Source: Hevea brasiliensis (lineage: Eukaryota > Streptophyta > Magnoliopsida > Malpighiales > Euphorbiaceae). Taken from it: DNA of 64,000 nucleotides. The notes beneath the pieces are model-generated. The model was not told where the DNA came from. It saw only the letters and a program-made list of their open reading frames with translations, and made no database searches. Positions 1 through 12,500 of this stretch are shown in pieces. How positions within the stretch are numbered: position 1 is the first letter of the stretch; every line of letters starts with the position of its first letter. The stretch covers positions 30,248,287-30,312,286 of the forward strand of contig NC_079505.1 in assembly GCF_030052815.1 (NCBI RefSeq). Reading direction: 5' to 3'. The translations under genes and the position numbers were made by a program.

Positions 1-2949
1 TTAGTGCTCCACTAACACCACTAAAGTGGACCATTAAACATAATATGGACAGTAGATAACTTCATCTTCCTCACTTTGCAAAATCAGCTGAAAAGCTTGG
101 AAGAAACCCTCCCATGGCCGCCTCACAAACAAGCTCTCTCTCACCATGATCCAAGCTTCCATTTGTTAAAGTTCCTTCACTAAAGTTGATCTATACAGCT
201 TGGGCAACATTTTGGGAGTAAGAAAGGAAAGTTTTGGTGGAGTTTTGAAGAAATTCAAAAGTGGTAAGTGAGTGTTTTCAATTCTTGTTTCATTAAAAGT
301 GTAACCAAGGTTGTGGGTAATTGATTTATGGAAGAATTTTTGAAGTTTGATGAATTAATGGAGATGTACATTTTGGCAGCCATGGAACTTCAATATGAAT
401 AGCTTATTCTTGCATGTAAATAGTGGTTGGAATGATGATTTAAATGTTTGATTGTATTGTAGTTAAATTCCATGTGTAAGGTTTGATTTGGAAGCTTGAA
501 AAGTGAAAATGGAAATTGTTGGGTATGTGTAAACTTGTGGCAGCCTCATGAAGAAGATTGAAGTGTTTGAGTTCATGAAATATTGTTGAATTATATTGTC
601 ATTGATGGCAGCATATGTATATGAATAATTGTTTGAATTTGGATATGTGTATAATGGTTTGAATTTGGACATATAAATGAGGTATGTCTTGTGGTTAATT
701 GTTGTAATTGGACTTGGAAAATTTTGTATTATAGTATGTATGTTGAGAGTGGTTACAAGCTACCAAAATGACAAAAAAATGTGTTGCTAAATGTGTTAAT
801 GTTATAGTACAAACCCAAATTGGCATGGAAGAGTGAACTTGGTAAGCATAGGATGTGTAATTGGTAAAGGATGAACAAATTGTAATAGGGCAGTGTATGT
901 TTTGACTTAGAACCTTAAATGTGTGGTTCCAATTGATATGAAACCAATTGGAGGTGAAACTAGGTACAAAATGTGCCAACTTTCATAAAGGAAGCTTACC
1001 TAAATTATGCCTAGAAGGTGACTTGAAAAATGACCAAATCCGGATTAGTGCTTTGAAAGCCTGAAAATTGACTATTTGGGTAGTAGTTGGTGTTTTGACC
1101 ATAACTTACTCAAAACAGGTCCAATTGACCTGAAATTTTTATCATGAATAGTTAAGACATATATCTACAATTCTTATGAAGACACCAAAGCCCAGAAATG
1201 ACCAGAACCAAGCCAAATAGCTTGCAAAAATTCAGGTCCAAAAACTAGCCGAACCAAAAGTGACCTAAAAATGATCTAAAGTTACCATTTTGATACATTC
1301 TGTCCAGCATTGGTAGATTGACCATAACTTGGTCTACACAACTCAAAATGACCTGAAATTTTGCCCCGCGTGCAATAAGACATAGACCTACAAATTTTTA
1401 GTTTGGACCGAAACCCGAAAACCGAGGGAACTAGGTCATTCGGCTAGGTCAAATTAGTATACCGGAATCCAACAAGTTGCAATAAAATGCAATATACTTG
1501 AAAGTGAATTTGGTAACATGTACCAACACTAAAAGGCCATAAAATGTGACATATTGGTAACATTAAACCTAATTCACCTAGAGTGCATCGAGGGTCAACA
1601 TTTTAGGTTGACTAAGGAAATAATAGAATTCAATAAATTAATTATTAAGCCTTATTGTTAGAAACAGTTTAAATGAGTACTGAAATACTTCAAATTGTGT
1701 GTTTCAATTAGCAAAGACTCAAGAAAGGGGAAGAAAACACTGTGTCAGGGCCAAGAGACATTTATCAGAGGTTTGTGCACAACAGTTACTTCTTTTGAAT
1801 TTTTCAATTGAAATGAATTATGACAAATTTTTTATCATTGTTTAAATTGTGAAAAATTGTCTTAATGATATTTGATGGATACTTATTGCTTGAAAACATT
1901 GTAAATGGTTTGAAACCATAGCTATCATGTATATTGATTGAATTCCTCACTAGCTTGTCTAGTGGGATGAATTGACTTTGAATTCCCTCTCTGGCTGAAG
2001 TGTTGAGGTGTGTGCCTGTTGAGGACGAATAGAATGAGTACTCATATTATTGCTAGCTAGCTATGTTATTCCTCACTAGCCATCGGCTTTTGGGACGAAT
2101 TGGACTTTGGAACATGATTAAGCTGTGTGTATGATTTATTGATATTTATTGTGATATTGTGAAATGGAGTTTAAATTCTTTATAACATTCACCGTCTTTG
2201 AATTTAACTATGGTTTTAAGTATCCACTATTTATATAACTTATGATTTGTGATTTAAAGTTGCATTTTGTTAATGTTGTGCACCACTGAGACATTAGCTC
2301 AGCAATAGCTTTTCATTGCTATCGCAGGTAGACAGACTAACAGGGCAGCAGACTAGGCTGCTAATACTACACTGAGAGATCATCGGGTATATTGAGTATA
2401 CCATCTTTTGCATTTTGTATTGTAATGTATGTTCACTGTATGTATATAGTGTTCTTGGTTTTGATCAGTTGTAAATTAAAATTGTACATTAAAGTTGTAA
2501 ATTAAATTTGTAAATTATTTTGACTTGTAAATATTATGATATAGTTCTTTTATCTCAGCTTTTGAAAATACTGAATAATTATTGTGGATTTGAGTTGACA
2601 ATTGTTGAGAAACTTATTGTGTTGATTGAATATTAGAGTTTGGGGATTGAACAAAATAATTGAAGTGCTTTTTTACAGGTTTTTGAAGAACTGTTTTATT
2701 CAAAATACAGATGGCACTCTGCCAAAATTTTTACAGAAATTGTTAATTCTTCAAATGTGTTAGCTGTCTCACTTCAGTTCAAAAAAAATTTTTAACACCT
2801 ATAAATTGTGCTCACCACTGTAAAAAGAAGTAAGAAAAGTTATAAAATCCCTTGTAGTGTATTTAATGGGTTATCAGTAGACGAAGTTCATAATTCATTA
2901 AGTATACTATAGGATCATGTTATGCCTTACGGAGGGGTAGGGTGTGACA
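1..2949 (+). repeat. LTR of element-A family (left end outside window)
   Basis: This stretch matches, in inverse orientation, the long LTRs at 19315-22874 and 27754-31277. Shared landmarks include the block near 2281-2400 with the CACCACTGAGACATT hairpin region and the terminal block ending in GGGGTAGGGTGTGACA. It starts inside the LTR, about 0.6 kb from the expected LTR start. No primer-binding site (TGGTATCAGAGC) follows position 2949, so it is a solo LTR or the 3' LTR of an element lying to the left. Short reading frames inside it are not conserved as proteins. Confidence 0.8.
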
Positions 2950-4036
2950 CACAACCATCCAACCAACATCCATCCAACACCAAATAAATTCATCAAAGTG
3001 GCTATCCAAAAAGAACATTTCTTCACATTCTAACACATTTTCATACACTTTAATTGATAGGAAATTTAGTCCAACATCCAATCAAATGTTCTAATGCTAT
3101 ATTTCATGCTTAAGATGCTTAATTAGCTCATTTAACTTGTTCATTTGAATCAAAACCTAATTTCCCTAATTTTTCCCATCATGGCCAAATGTCCCTCTTT
3201 AGAACCCTAAATTGATTTTGTTAAATTTTTCTAAATTGGTGTTAGTTTCATGTTAAGAATGATAAAAATGATAAAAATATGCTAGAAACTAGTTAAACCA
3301 AGTTAGATTCATCAATTCCTCCATTTCCCTTCCAATTCAAATTTCAAGCCAACATAAACCCTAGGTTTTCTTTCTTCTAATTCATGAAATTAAGGAAGGA
3401 GAGGTAGAATTCAATTGTATAGAAGTGAGCAGAAAGCAATTTACCTTGATTTAGAAGTGAAAAATCAAAATTGGAAAGCTTGAATCTTCCTCCTCCTTCC
3501 CTCCCTTCAATTCGGCCACTTCTCTCCTCTCTCCTCTTTTTTTTCTTTTCTCCCTTCTAATCTGAATTTCTAAGAGTTTTATGGCTATAAATTACATGTG
3601 CAAGTCACATGCCAATCCCTTATTTCAAAAATACCCTTAGTCTTCGTTAAAAATGTTATTCATGTCCTTTTCTACATTCTAATGCAACTTAAGTACTTCT
3701 TTTTATTTCTTTAATTTATTAATTCTTTATTATACCTTATTTAAGTCTAAATTAAGTATCTCACAAGATCCCACACTAGTTGGAGTAGGAAAACATACCC
3801 GAATACCGATTTATATTACTTCCTTAGCGAGTCACCCATAGCTACAACTCAAGCACATTTAACTGATTTCTAATCCATTTCTTTTTATTACTTTTAATAT
3901 TAATTAACCTTTATATAATTAATTTATGACTCCTCACTTCAAATTAAGAGTGGTTCCAACCATTCTAACCATCCGCACAGACATTAGACACCGAAATAGT
4001 AGAATGTTCAAAACTGTCTAAAGTAAGGGCGTTACA
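2950..4036 (-). repeat. Fragment of a second LTR family, minus orientation
   Basis: Read on the minus strand from 4036, this begins TGTAACGCCC and within 100 bases contains ATTCTACTATTTCGGTG. That resembles the ATTCTACTGTTCCGGTGAC motif found at the same place in the gypsy LTRs further right. This suggests a related gypsy LTR interrupted at 2949/2950 by the LTR on its left. The distal end is not visible, so this is an inference from the LTR-start signature and position. Confidence 0.45.
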
Positions 4037-4473
4037 TGCTCATTTCTATTCAATATTTTTCTCCAAGTTGTAGGAGGAGGAGGAGCATTTTGTTTCATAG
4101 TCTAACCTGAATTTTTCTCCGCAAGTTGTGGCGTTATTTAATTAGTAGTTTTATTTTGTTTATTTATTTATTTAATTATTTTAATCTTAGAACTCCGCAG
4201 TGACACTAATAAATATTATAGTAATGGATTATATATATATATATTGGATATTGATTATCAAGGTTGGGTATTGGGCTGTATATTGTGTTGAGTTGGACTC
4301 CCTTATTTATTTGTAATATTTTATAATGTTTAATAATATTTTGTTCATATGATTGGCCTTGAGTTTGGGTTTGGTTATAGGTTTGGAAACAATGAAGTTT
4401 ACTACGGATTTTGAGAGTTTTATGCTGATCCAAGTCGTAGTACCAATCCGGCTCATGGAGTTAGGTCATGACA
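4037..4473 (-). repeat. Fragment of a third LTR family, minus orientation
   Basis: On the minus strand the sequence from 4473 starts TGTCATGACC and continues with a GAGCCGGATTGG segment, a start style I recognise from plant gypsy LTRs. The fragment runs to about 4037, where the neighbouring LTR fragment begins. It includes a short TA microsatellite at about 4230-4244. No internal region or target duplication could be identified. Confidence 0.4.
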
Positions 4474-4960
4474 TTTGTATAGATTAACTTCTCGTTACTG
4501 AAAGTATTAGTAATTAATTTGTTATTACTAAATACTAAATTTTGAATAATGTGTTTTATTAGATATAACATTTTTATTAATATTTTCATAAATAATATAA
4601 ATTATGAAAGATATTTTTAATAAAGTCAATGTTGCCTTTCGCATTTTTATATCTAGTATTAGATAATTTTTACACTAATTATTTTATGAAAATTTATGAA
4701 ATAAAACGCATAAATTTCAATTTATTCTAAGAAATATTAAAAATTTTAAAAAAAATTTATGTTTAATACATAAAAACTAATATTAAAATATTAATATGTC
4801 GCTGTAAAAATTGAATGCATCTCCTGACTTTAATTTATGCAAGAAAGGCCAAAGAATTCAGCAAGAAATATGTCCTAATTGTATAGGATAAATTTGTAAT
4901 TTATATTCCACCGAATCAATTGAAATTTTATTGCTCTTTCAGAACTCACTTTTTATTATG
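4474..4960. other. AT-rich intergenic DNA, nothing recognised
   Basis: No reading frame, RNA gene or clear repeat boundary is visible here. It is strongly AT-rich with homopolymer runs. Confidence 0.6.
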
Positions 4961-4963
4961 TAT

Positions 4964-5803
4964 AAATTATTACTTAGTCACTATATCTTAATTAAATTAA
5001 TTATTTGATTCTATATTTTGAAAATATATTATTTAATTTTTATATTTTACTTTCATTAAATTATTTAGTCCTTTTCTCAATTTTTTCATTAGTTTATATT
5101 AGTCAAACTACTATTTAGTCCCTCTATTTTAGTGAAATTACTTGGTTAATTCCTATATTTAAAAAGACACATTAGTTAGATAATATAATTTAACTTCGTT
5201 AACTATTTAATTTCATAATTATTTTTTATGCCTAAACTACCCTCATATTCTCCTCTTATTTTTCTTTTATCCTCTCTTATTTCTCTTTATGTTTCTTCTT
5301 CTCTACACTCATACCCTTCTCCTTCTCATTCTCTTTGTTTTCATTTACTCCTCGTTCTTTGTTTCCATCTATTGATAAAATGATACCGTCTATATACACG
5401 AAAAAGTTAATATGTCTTCTTATATTTTTAAAAATCTAAGAAATATTATTTCTTAATAGATAAAACACAAAAATAACTTTAAGGAATTGAAAATTTTAAA
5501 AAAATATATAAATTCAAATTTAATTCCCCACATAACAAAATTTTGATCATCATCTAAAAATATTTTTTTTAAGACAAACCAATCAATCAATTTTACTAAA
5601 ATAAAAACTAAATAGTAATATTTTTCAAAATATAAAAATCAATTAAATTTTCTTAAAATGAAAGCACTGAATAATAATTTAAACAACATAAATAATAAAA
5701 ACTTTAATAAAGAGAAAATACAAGAACTAAATATATTTTTTAAAATATAATCATCAAATAGTTAATTTCATTAAAATATAAAAACTAAATAATAATTTTC
5801 CAA
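4964..5803. mobile_element. Long-inverted-repeat DNA element (MULE-like)
   Basis: The left part, from TTATTACTTAGTCAC at about 4966, pairs imperfectly over more than 80 bases with the reverse complement of the right part, which ends near 5800 in CTAAATAATAATTTT. Both arms share the pattern ACTTAGT-n-ATTATTTGAT-n-TATATTTT. A CT-rich core lies at 5235-5345. Long diverged terminal inverted repeats suggest a non-autonomous Mutator-like element. I could not fix a target duplication, so the ends are approximate. Confidence 0.5.
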
Positions 5804-6554
5804 TAGATATAGATATCCGACGTTAACATTATTTACCAGTCGGGTACCCATTTATTAAGCGCCAGCATGCTTCTAATAAAAATCATGCAGCGGAAGAAGC
5901 ATGTTTAATAAGTACGTGTTCAAATCAAACACACCTCGAGAGCACCTGCAACTTCCCCTGTGCTGGAAAAAATTTAGTGTCCTGATAGCATCCAGCTCTA
6001 CTATCATTCATCTTATTCTATTAGTAATATCTGCTTGAGAAGCTAATCGGTACACACAAAATAATCCAATGGAAGCAAAGAAAACGACAACATGCCCAAT
6101 TCCGCCTTTCTTCACAAAGGATGTTTAACAAAGAAGTAACTGAAAATAAAAGGGTATTTAAGTCCCAAACATTGATACAATAAATAAAGTCATACCTCCT
6201 ATATTAGAAACAGGTCCCCCTAATCAGTCAACAAGAATGAAGGGCCATTAGCAGAAATATAAATTCAACCCTTAAAAGGATCTTTGACAGATTATAATAC
6301 ACACAACGATAACATGATCAGAGAGAATCATCTTGCTAAGAAGAGTTATCAACGAAACAACCTACTGTACAGGTAAATGTACAAGAAGAAATTCTCTGAT
6401 ACCTAATACCCAGCAACTCACAAAGAGGTCTTCAAGACTTTCAAAACCATCCAGTCCCAAAGCCTGTTGCTGCCTTATGAGAAGACAATTGGGTCTTCCA
6501 CTATCCATTGATGTTGCAGATAGTCTCCAAGTCTTTACAACAAGAAACTAACTA
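5804..6554 (-). other. 3' flank and probable 3'UTR of the CBP60 gene
   Basis: This lies directly downstream of the CBP60 stop codon (minus strand, TAG at 6555-6557, preceded in transcript order by GATGATGAA). The part nearest the stop is less AT-rich than the flanking DNA, as expected of a 3'UTR. No single polyadenylation site can be chosen from sequence alone. The plus-strand frame at 6333-6551 has no recognisable similarity and is treated as chance. Confidence 0.4.
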
Positions 6555-9500
6555 CTATTCATCATCCAACTCAACGAGTTGAGCCCGCCTTTCCGCTGCT
6601 TTCTTCCTGATAAAGAAACCCCACCTCATAGCTGCCTTGATCTTCAGCCACCCCACAACAGCCTTACCAGGACGTGTGCGATCCTCATCAAAGTTTGGCA
6701 TTGGTGATGCCATATAAGGTGGGAATGAATACCCATCTTCAGGTATATTTACAGAGGCATGCCCTCCCATGCTGAAGAGTCGGAGCAAGTGTTGCATATC
6801 TTCATTCTCAAGCATTTCGTTACTTCGGATGCGAATCTCCTCCTCTGTAAAGTAGTCATCAACTCCCTTGTCCCTGTTGTTGGTCCAATCATCAAAAGGA
6901 TTGAGACTGGGTGGCTGCATTGAAGAGCCAAGAACTTGAAACCCTGAGGTAGATGACTGAGGAGGACCAAGGGCCAGGCCAACAACACTGTTATCACTTC
7001 TCATGCTTTGGGCCTGGTGAGAATTGCTGATTAAAGGCTCATTTGACGTGAATGAGGTGTTATCAAATTGGGCACGTGAATTTGGATTCAAAAGCTGGGA
7101 CTGAGATGAGAACCCTGATCCCATATTTTCATTATAACCAGATGCTGCACAAGAAAATCCCAAAAAATGGGAGAATGTTAGAAATTAAATGGCCTGTTTA
7201 AATGCCACTCATCATTGAAGATTAATGAAGGTGTCAAGAACTTGCCTCCAACTTGGAGGCCTGAATGCACAGAAGCCTGATCAGTAGGAACTGAAGCTGG
7301 TAGCCTAGGTAATTGCATTTGATGGTCTAAAGCATTAGGGTAACTAATTTGGCCCATCGGAAATTCATTTCGGAAAGCATTTGACCTCTTATTTTGCTTG
7401 AAGTTCAAAAGAGACTTGCCATCATATTCCACAACCTGATTCCAATTCTCATATGCTTTCTTCACCAATGTATCCACATAGACCTACAAAATTCATTTTC
7501 AATGAATAAAATCATTGTCAAAAAAATTTAATAAACAAAAAAAGGAGAAGAAAAAATGAAAAGGCGAAGTACAAAAAAATACCTTGTCGTTTAGCACTTT
7601 TTCAGGTAGGGGTCTGGTTTTTTCTATAACAAGTTAGTACCATTCTAAATGCACTAACACCATTAAAAATGACGGTGTGACGGGAGAAATAATAAAATAC
7701 ACAATTTTTTAAAATTTCCGTGAGACATTTAAATTAGTAATTTTTAATAAAATTAAATAATCAAATGTATTTTTAAGGAGATTTTAAAAAGTAATAATTT
7801 TCTATTATTTCACCTCCGCCACATTAGCAATTTTAACAACATTAGTGCATTTGGCTGTCAGTTGTTAACAAAGCAAAACTTAAGGTATTAACTAGTCACC
7901 AAAAAAAAAAGGGTAAATCATTTTTTTTTTTTTGTACTTTACCCAAAAGAAAAGGAGAAAAGCATTAACATCCAGACCTAGCATAACACACAAAATAGCC
8001 AACAGCCACAAGCTCAACCCCATTTTGCATTGAAAATGAAGGTATAATCCCCTATATACTACAAAACCCATCCAACCTTGAACCCATGCAAACCCACTCC
8101 ATGAAACCTAAATCTGACCTTAATCAAAATAAAGTAAATTTTTTATTTCATATTATAATTTAACACCTCAGAGAACAATTTGTCATCTAGTGATCTCCTT
8201 TAAACCAATAACTTTCATTCAAACCAGAAATGTAATGCAGGAAAACTTATAAAAAGGAGAGAGAGAGAGAGAAAGAAAAGGGGCAGGGAGGAAAGAAGAA
8301 ACATATTCCAAGAAATGCATTTTGCTTAACATTGTTTTCTATCTTGGAATGGATGCACAAGTGGGGAAAAAAAAAAAAAAGGCCAATGAATTGCGGAACT
8401 GGTTTCACTGATGCAGACAAGAAGAAACTCGAGGAAAAAATAAAATTAAGGACTTAAGAAGCTCAGAATTGTGGTCTAGATCTAATATGTTGTTTATTAT
8501 TAGACATACCTCTTAGTCCTTAAAGAGTCTTATATCTATATTTATTTCAAATACTTTAGCCGCTAGTCTAGCAGTTAACAACTTTAAGTATCAATAATTT
8601 TGTAATTTCCAGTTTTGTGGGAAATCTGTCCAGATGTCTCTAGGAGTCTAATTCTTATTTTAGAGCCTTAATTTAAGTCCTTTTTACCATAGGATAACAT
8701 TATCTCTTTTAATTTTCTTTGGAAGTCCAATCCTATGAGGATTAGAGGTTTAGGATTAATTTTGCATCTATAAATACCTATATTTGGAATGCCAATAATT
8801 TAGTTCAGCAAATAAAAATTTACTGCAATTGTTGCTCTCAGATTGTGTGATGCAATTCAATGCCATGTGTAATGCCCAAGGAAGTTTAGGTAGGAAGCCT
8901 AAATCTTTATTTACAATTCACAGTTCACACTGCCTTAAATACACGGTAAACAGCGCATATAATCTGTTTTCCTTATGCCATTTTGCTGCCTAGTTACTAT
9001 TGGTTACAAATTCCGATTGTTTACCTGTCTTCTACTAATTCCTCATACTCAGTCTTGCAAGCTGTCCTACATTATTCATCCAACTTCTCTGACCACTCGG
9101 TTGGCTCCTAACATGCAGAAAAAATGTTTGGAGAAAAAAAGCAATGTATAACAACATGCAATAATCACTTTCGACACCCATCAAAACCAACTTTAAACAT
9201 TCAACATGTTGGAGGTTCCATACATGACTAGCTTGAATTCAGTGAAAACAAAAGGTAGTTTATGACATGTTGAAAACTTTTTTTCTCTTTCCACTTTTTT
9301 ATTAATTTGTAATATCCACAAAATATGTGGACCATGAACAATTTTCTTCATCTCGTTTGCCGAGCATATCAAATTAAGATTCTATAACTTTGGAAGATGT
9401 TTAAGGAGTAGAGGAAAGTAAAATAAACCTTGAAGGATGACACGAGAGTAAGAAAATGGTGATGAGGCAAGAGGAAATTTTGGGCCATTTTGAACTCTGT

Positions 9501-12500
9501 CACTACCCATAAACAATGAATCAACTAGAGAATTCTCCAAAAAAGAGAGGCCAAGTGACAAATCTGGAGGTTGGAGGGTTGTTTGGCATTGAAGTTGGAG
9601 CGTCAAAAATGTTTTTCAAGAAAAAACACCATTTTAGATACCGTTGATAAAAATAATTTGGAAAAAGTTATTTTGTTATTTTGTTATTTTAATGTTCTTG
9701 TGACTAAAACTCATCAAATTTAATTTTAAATTATTTTTTAATCCCTCTAACTATTATATTTAAAATTGTGTTTTTCTCAACAGCAGCTCTAATAGCAATG
9801 CCACACAGACCTTAAATGTACTAGGTTGGAAAAAGAAGGTTTAGCTTAGAAAACAATGCAAGATGAAAATATAGCATTAAATATTGAGCTATTAGTTATT
9901 ACTTAGAACATTTACTCAAATTTGATTTTCAGGTTTACAAAGTAATTCCTATGTCACCAATAGTTTATAAGTTTCTGCTATATGATTTAAAAAATATATA
10001 AAACATGAAAGCACAATTTCACTCATGCAGATATCTCTATTACTGTTAAAGTATTGGAGGAACACTGTATGGTAATAACTAGCATATCAGAAAACACAGG
10101 ATGCCATTGAAATTAAAGCACCAAACAAGCTTACAAAAATACAGATGCAAGAAAATAATTTCTGAAGGAATGTATGAGACCAACCTTTTGCTCATCAGAA
10201 AGAGAATCAGCTGGAAAATATTGTTCCCCTGAAATAAGGCCATTTAGTTCATAGATGTTGTTGAAAACAGCACCGACACTTCTTGAATCTTCAGGATAAT
10301 AGATATAAAGTTTCCCACCCAGAGCACATGTCTTTGCATGCTCCACAAGAGCTTCCCACATTTTGTTTGACATGCCAGACCCAAGAATCTACATCCAACA
10401 GATTGGCAGATCAGGAGATAAGTACAAAGCCTAACTTCTTAATTCAAGAACCAAACCTTACACTTACATTTCGTAATTTTTGAGCATCCCTAACATAAAG
10501 ACGTAAGAAATCTTCAACTGTATGTATTCCACTATTATTTAGTTTTTTATGAAAGGAACCATCTTTGCCAATTTTCTCCAACCTCCATACTTCATCATTC
10601 AATGCAGGCGGATAGTGTTTCTTGTAGACTGTCAACAGAGAACAATATGAATTCAATATCTTCCTACAGGTATTGAAATAGAAATAAAAATAATGCAGGG
10701 AAAGAACTTGCGTTCCCCTCTGTGATCTTTAACAGTGAAAGCTTCAGTCTTTGCCTCCCGAATTCGTATGCCCTCACAATATCCAGAGGCAACCTTCAAG
10801 CCAAGCCTAAACTTCCTGCTCCTTATCCAGCTTGAGTTGTCCGTAAAAGTGAGTTCCCCCAGCGTTCCTACCCCTTCCTTGAGGGTCACTTGTAGATCCC
10901 CAGTCAACAGTGGTCTTTTTCCTTCACGCTCTTTTACAACATGGCTTTCAAATTCTTCCTGGTTCCAGTCTTCATCATCTTCATTATTGAAATCACCTTC
11001 AAGCACAACAACGTCTAGCTTTACAGAGGCTTCAGGCCCAGAGGTTACAACAACGCCACTATTAGCATCAAGCAGAACAATGTGGATTGCAGCACCCTGC
11101 TCCCCCTCCACTTTTCCTCCAGTGAAAAGAGGAAGAGACAACCTGGACCTAAATTGTAACTGCAAGTTTCCTCCATCTGGACCTTCAATACGTTTCGGGG
11201 AAGACCTGAAACAAAAAAAAAAAAAAAAATGTTAGAACAACATACCACCTTTATCAAGAAACCCATATCTTTATCTTTATTAGCAGAAAGAAGAGAGTAT
11301 TAAAGTCAGAATGAAGACAGTAAGCTGCAGAATAAGTAATCATCATCAAAAAAAAAATTCAGAAGGAAAAATGCATTCAGTATTATTAAAATATCCAAAT
11401 TATCAAACTGGATAGATCATATAAATGAAATAATTGTAATAAAAAACCATTTCCTCAATTTCACCTGCTTCACATACATTCCAAGGATAAAGCTTTAGAA
11501 CTAGAAAACACAAAAGAGCTGTATTATCCACATTATCCCATAAATAAGCAAACAGAAGCTTCAAGAACACAACCATAAACACACCAAAAAGATTTTCCGC
11601 TAGCTCTTTCATTGATTCTCTCGGTTATTATAGCCATCACAATATGTCATCATCCTAGGGCCTGAAGCTTGTTTATTTAGTAGATCTAGATTAAAATACA
11701 ACCTTGTCTGGCCACATGAGCTCTCTAATGACATAAATATTTGAAGAAAACCATATCTAAGACTCATCCCGTGATCCCATAACCAAACAGTAATATTATT
11801 CATGAGAAACATCAGTTATTATTTTCACTAGTAGGCAGTACTCTAATAGAAAAGATTATATCAATCACGTTTACAAACAAGTTAAAATGGTTGCAAATAT
11901 GCCATCATCATGAGCATTGCTACAAATTGATATGATCACATTTCTTCCAATATTCTACACCCTATCCTTAATTCATCAATAAAACACAAAATCACTTGAA
12001 TATTGATATTTCAACAAAGCAATTATTCAACAAGAAACTACCATGTACATGATATTTTAAGGAGATTTTTTCCCCTAATCCCTCTCAATAATTTTTGGTT
12101 ATTTTGGAACACTGGAATTATTTGACATTGTTGTAGCTACCGTTCACAATGAACCATCTCAAATATATTGCTTAAAGACAATTCAAATATTATTTTAAGG
12201 TATATTTGATATGTTTTATTCATAAAAACTTCAAAACAGCTAAACAACACTTTCAAATTGCTTTTTATAACATCATTTAAAAGGGTGCTCTTTTAGAAAA
12301 AATATGTTTAAAAATTAATGCCAAAAAAAAAAAAGATAAAATGGGTGGGCTTTTAAGCAAGAGGTAAAAATTTCTCTTCCATTGTCTATTGCTAGCTTAA
12401 AACTCTTCATTTTCAGTTAAGGGGACACTTATATTCATGCTGCTACATATTGTGTTTGTTTCCTATCAAGTAAATAATTTATTAGTTTTAATCAGGGAAG

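Noticed and set aside
463..979. Minus-strand short frames at 463-672 and 695-979, with similar ones at 21444-21677 and 29727-30118
   Set aside because: They lie antisense in copies of the A-family LTR. Similarity between copies follows from LTR identity, frames are broken in some copies, and no protein family is recognisable.
6333..6551. Plus-strand frame of 72 codons
   Set aside because: It sits in the probable 3'UTR of CBP60, has no recognisable similarity and shows no codon bias I can support.
9382..9606. Minus-strand frame of 74 codons in the CBP60 intron
   Set aside because: No similarity to the CBP60 family or other proteins that I recognise, no splice signals that would add it in phase, and surrounding intron sequence.
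10735..11235. Plus-strand frame of 166 codons
   Set aside because: It is the antisense shadow of CBP60 exon 4, which has clear family similarity and consistent splice phases on the minus strand.
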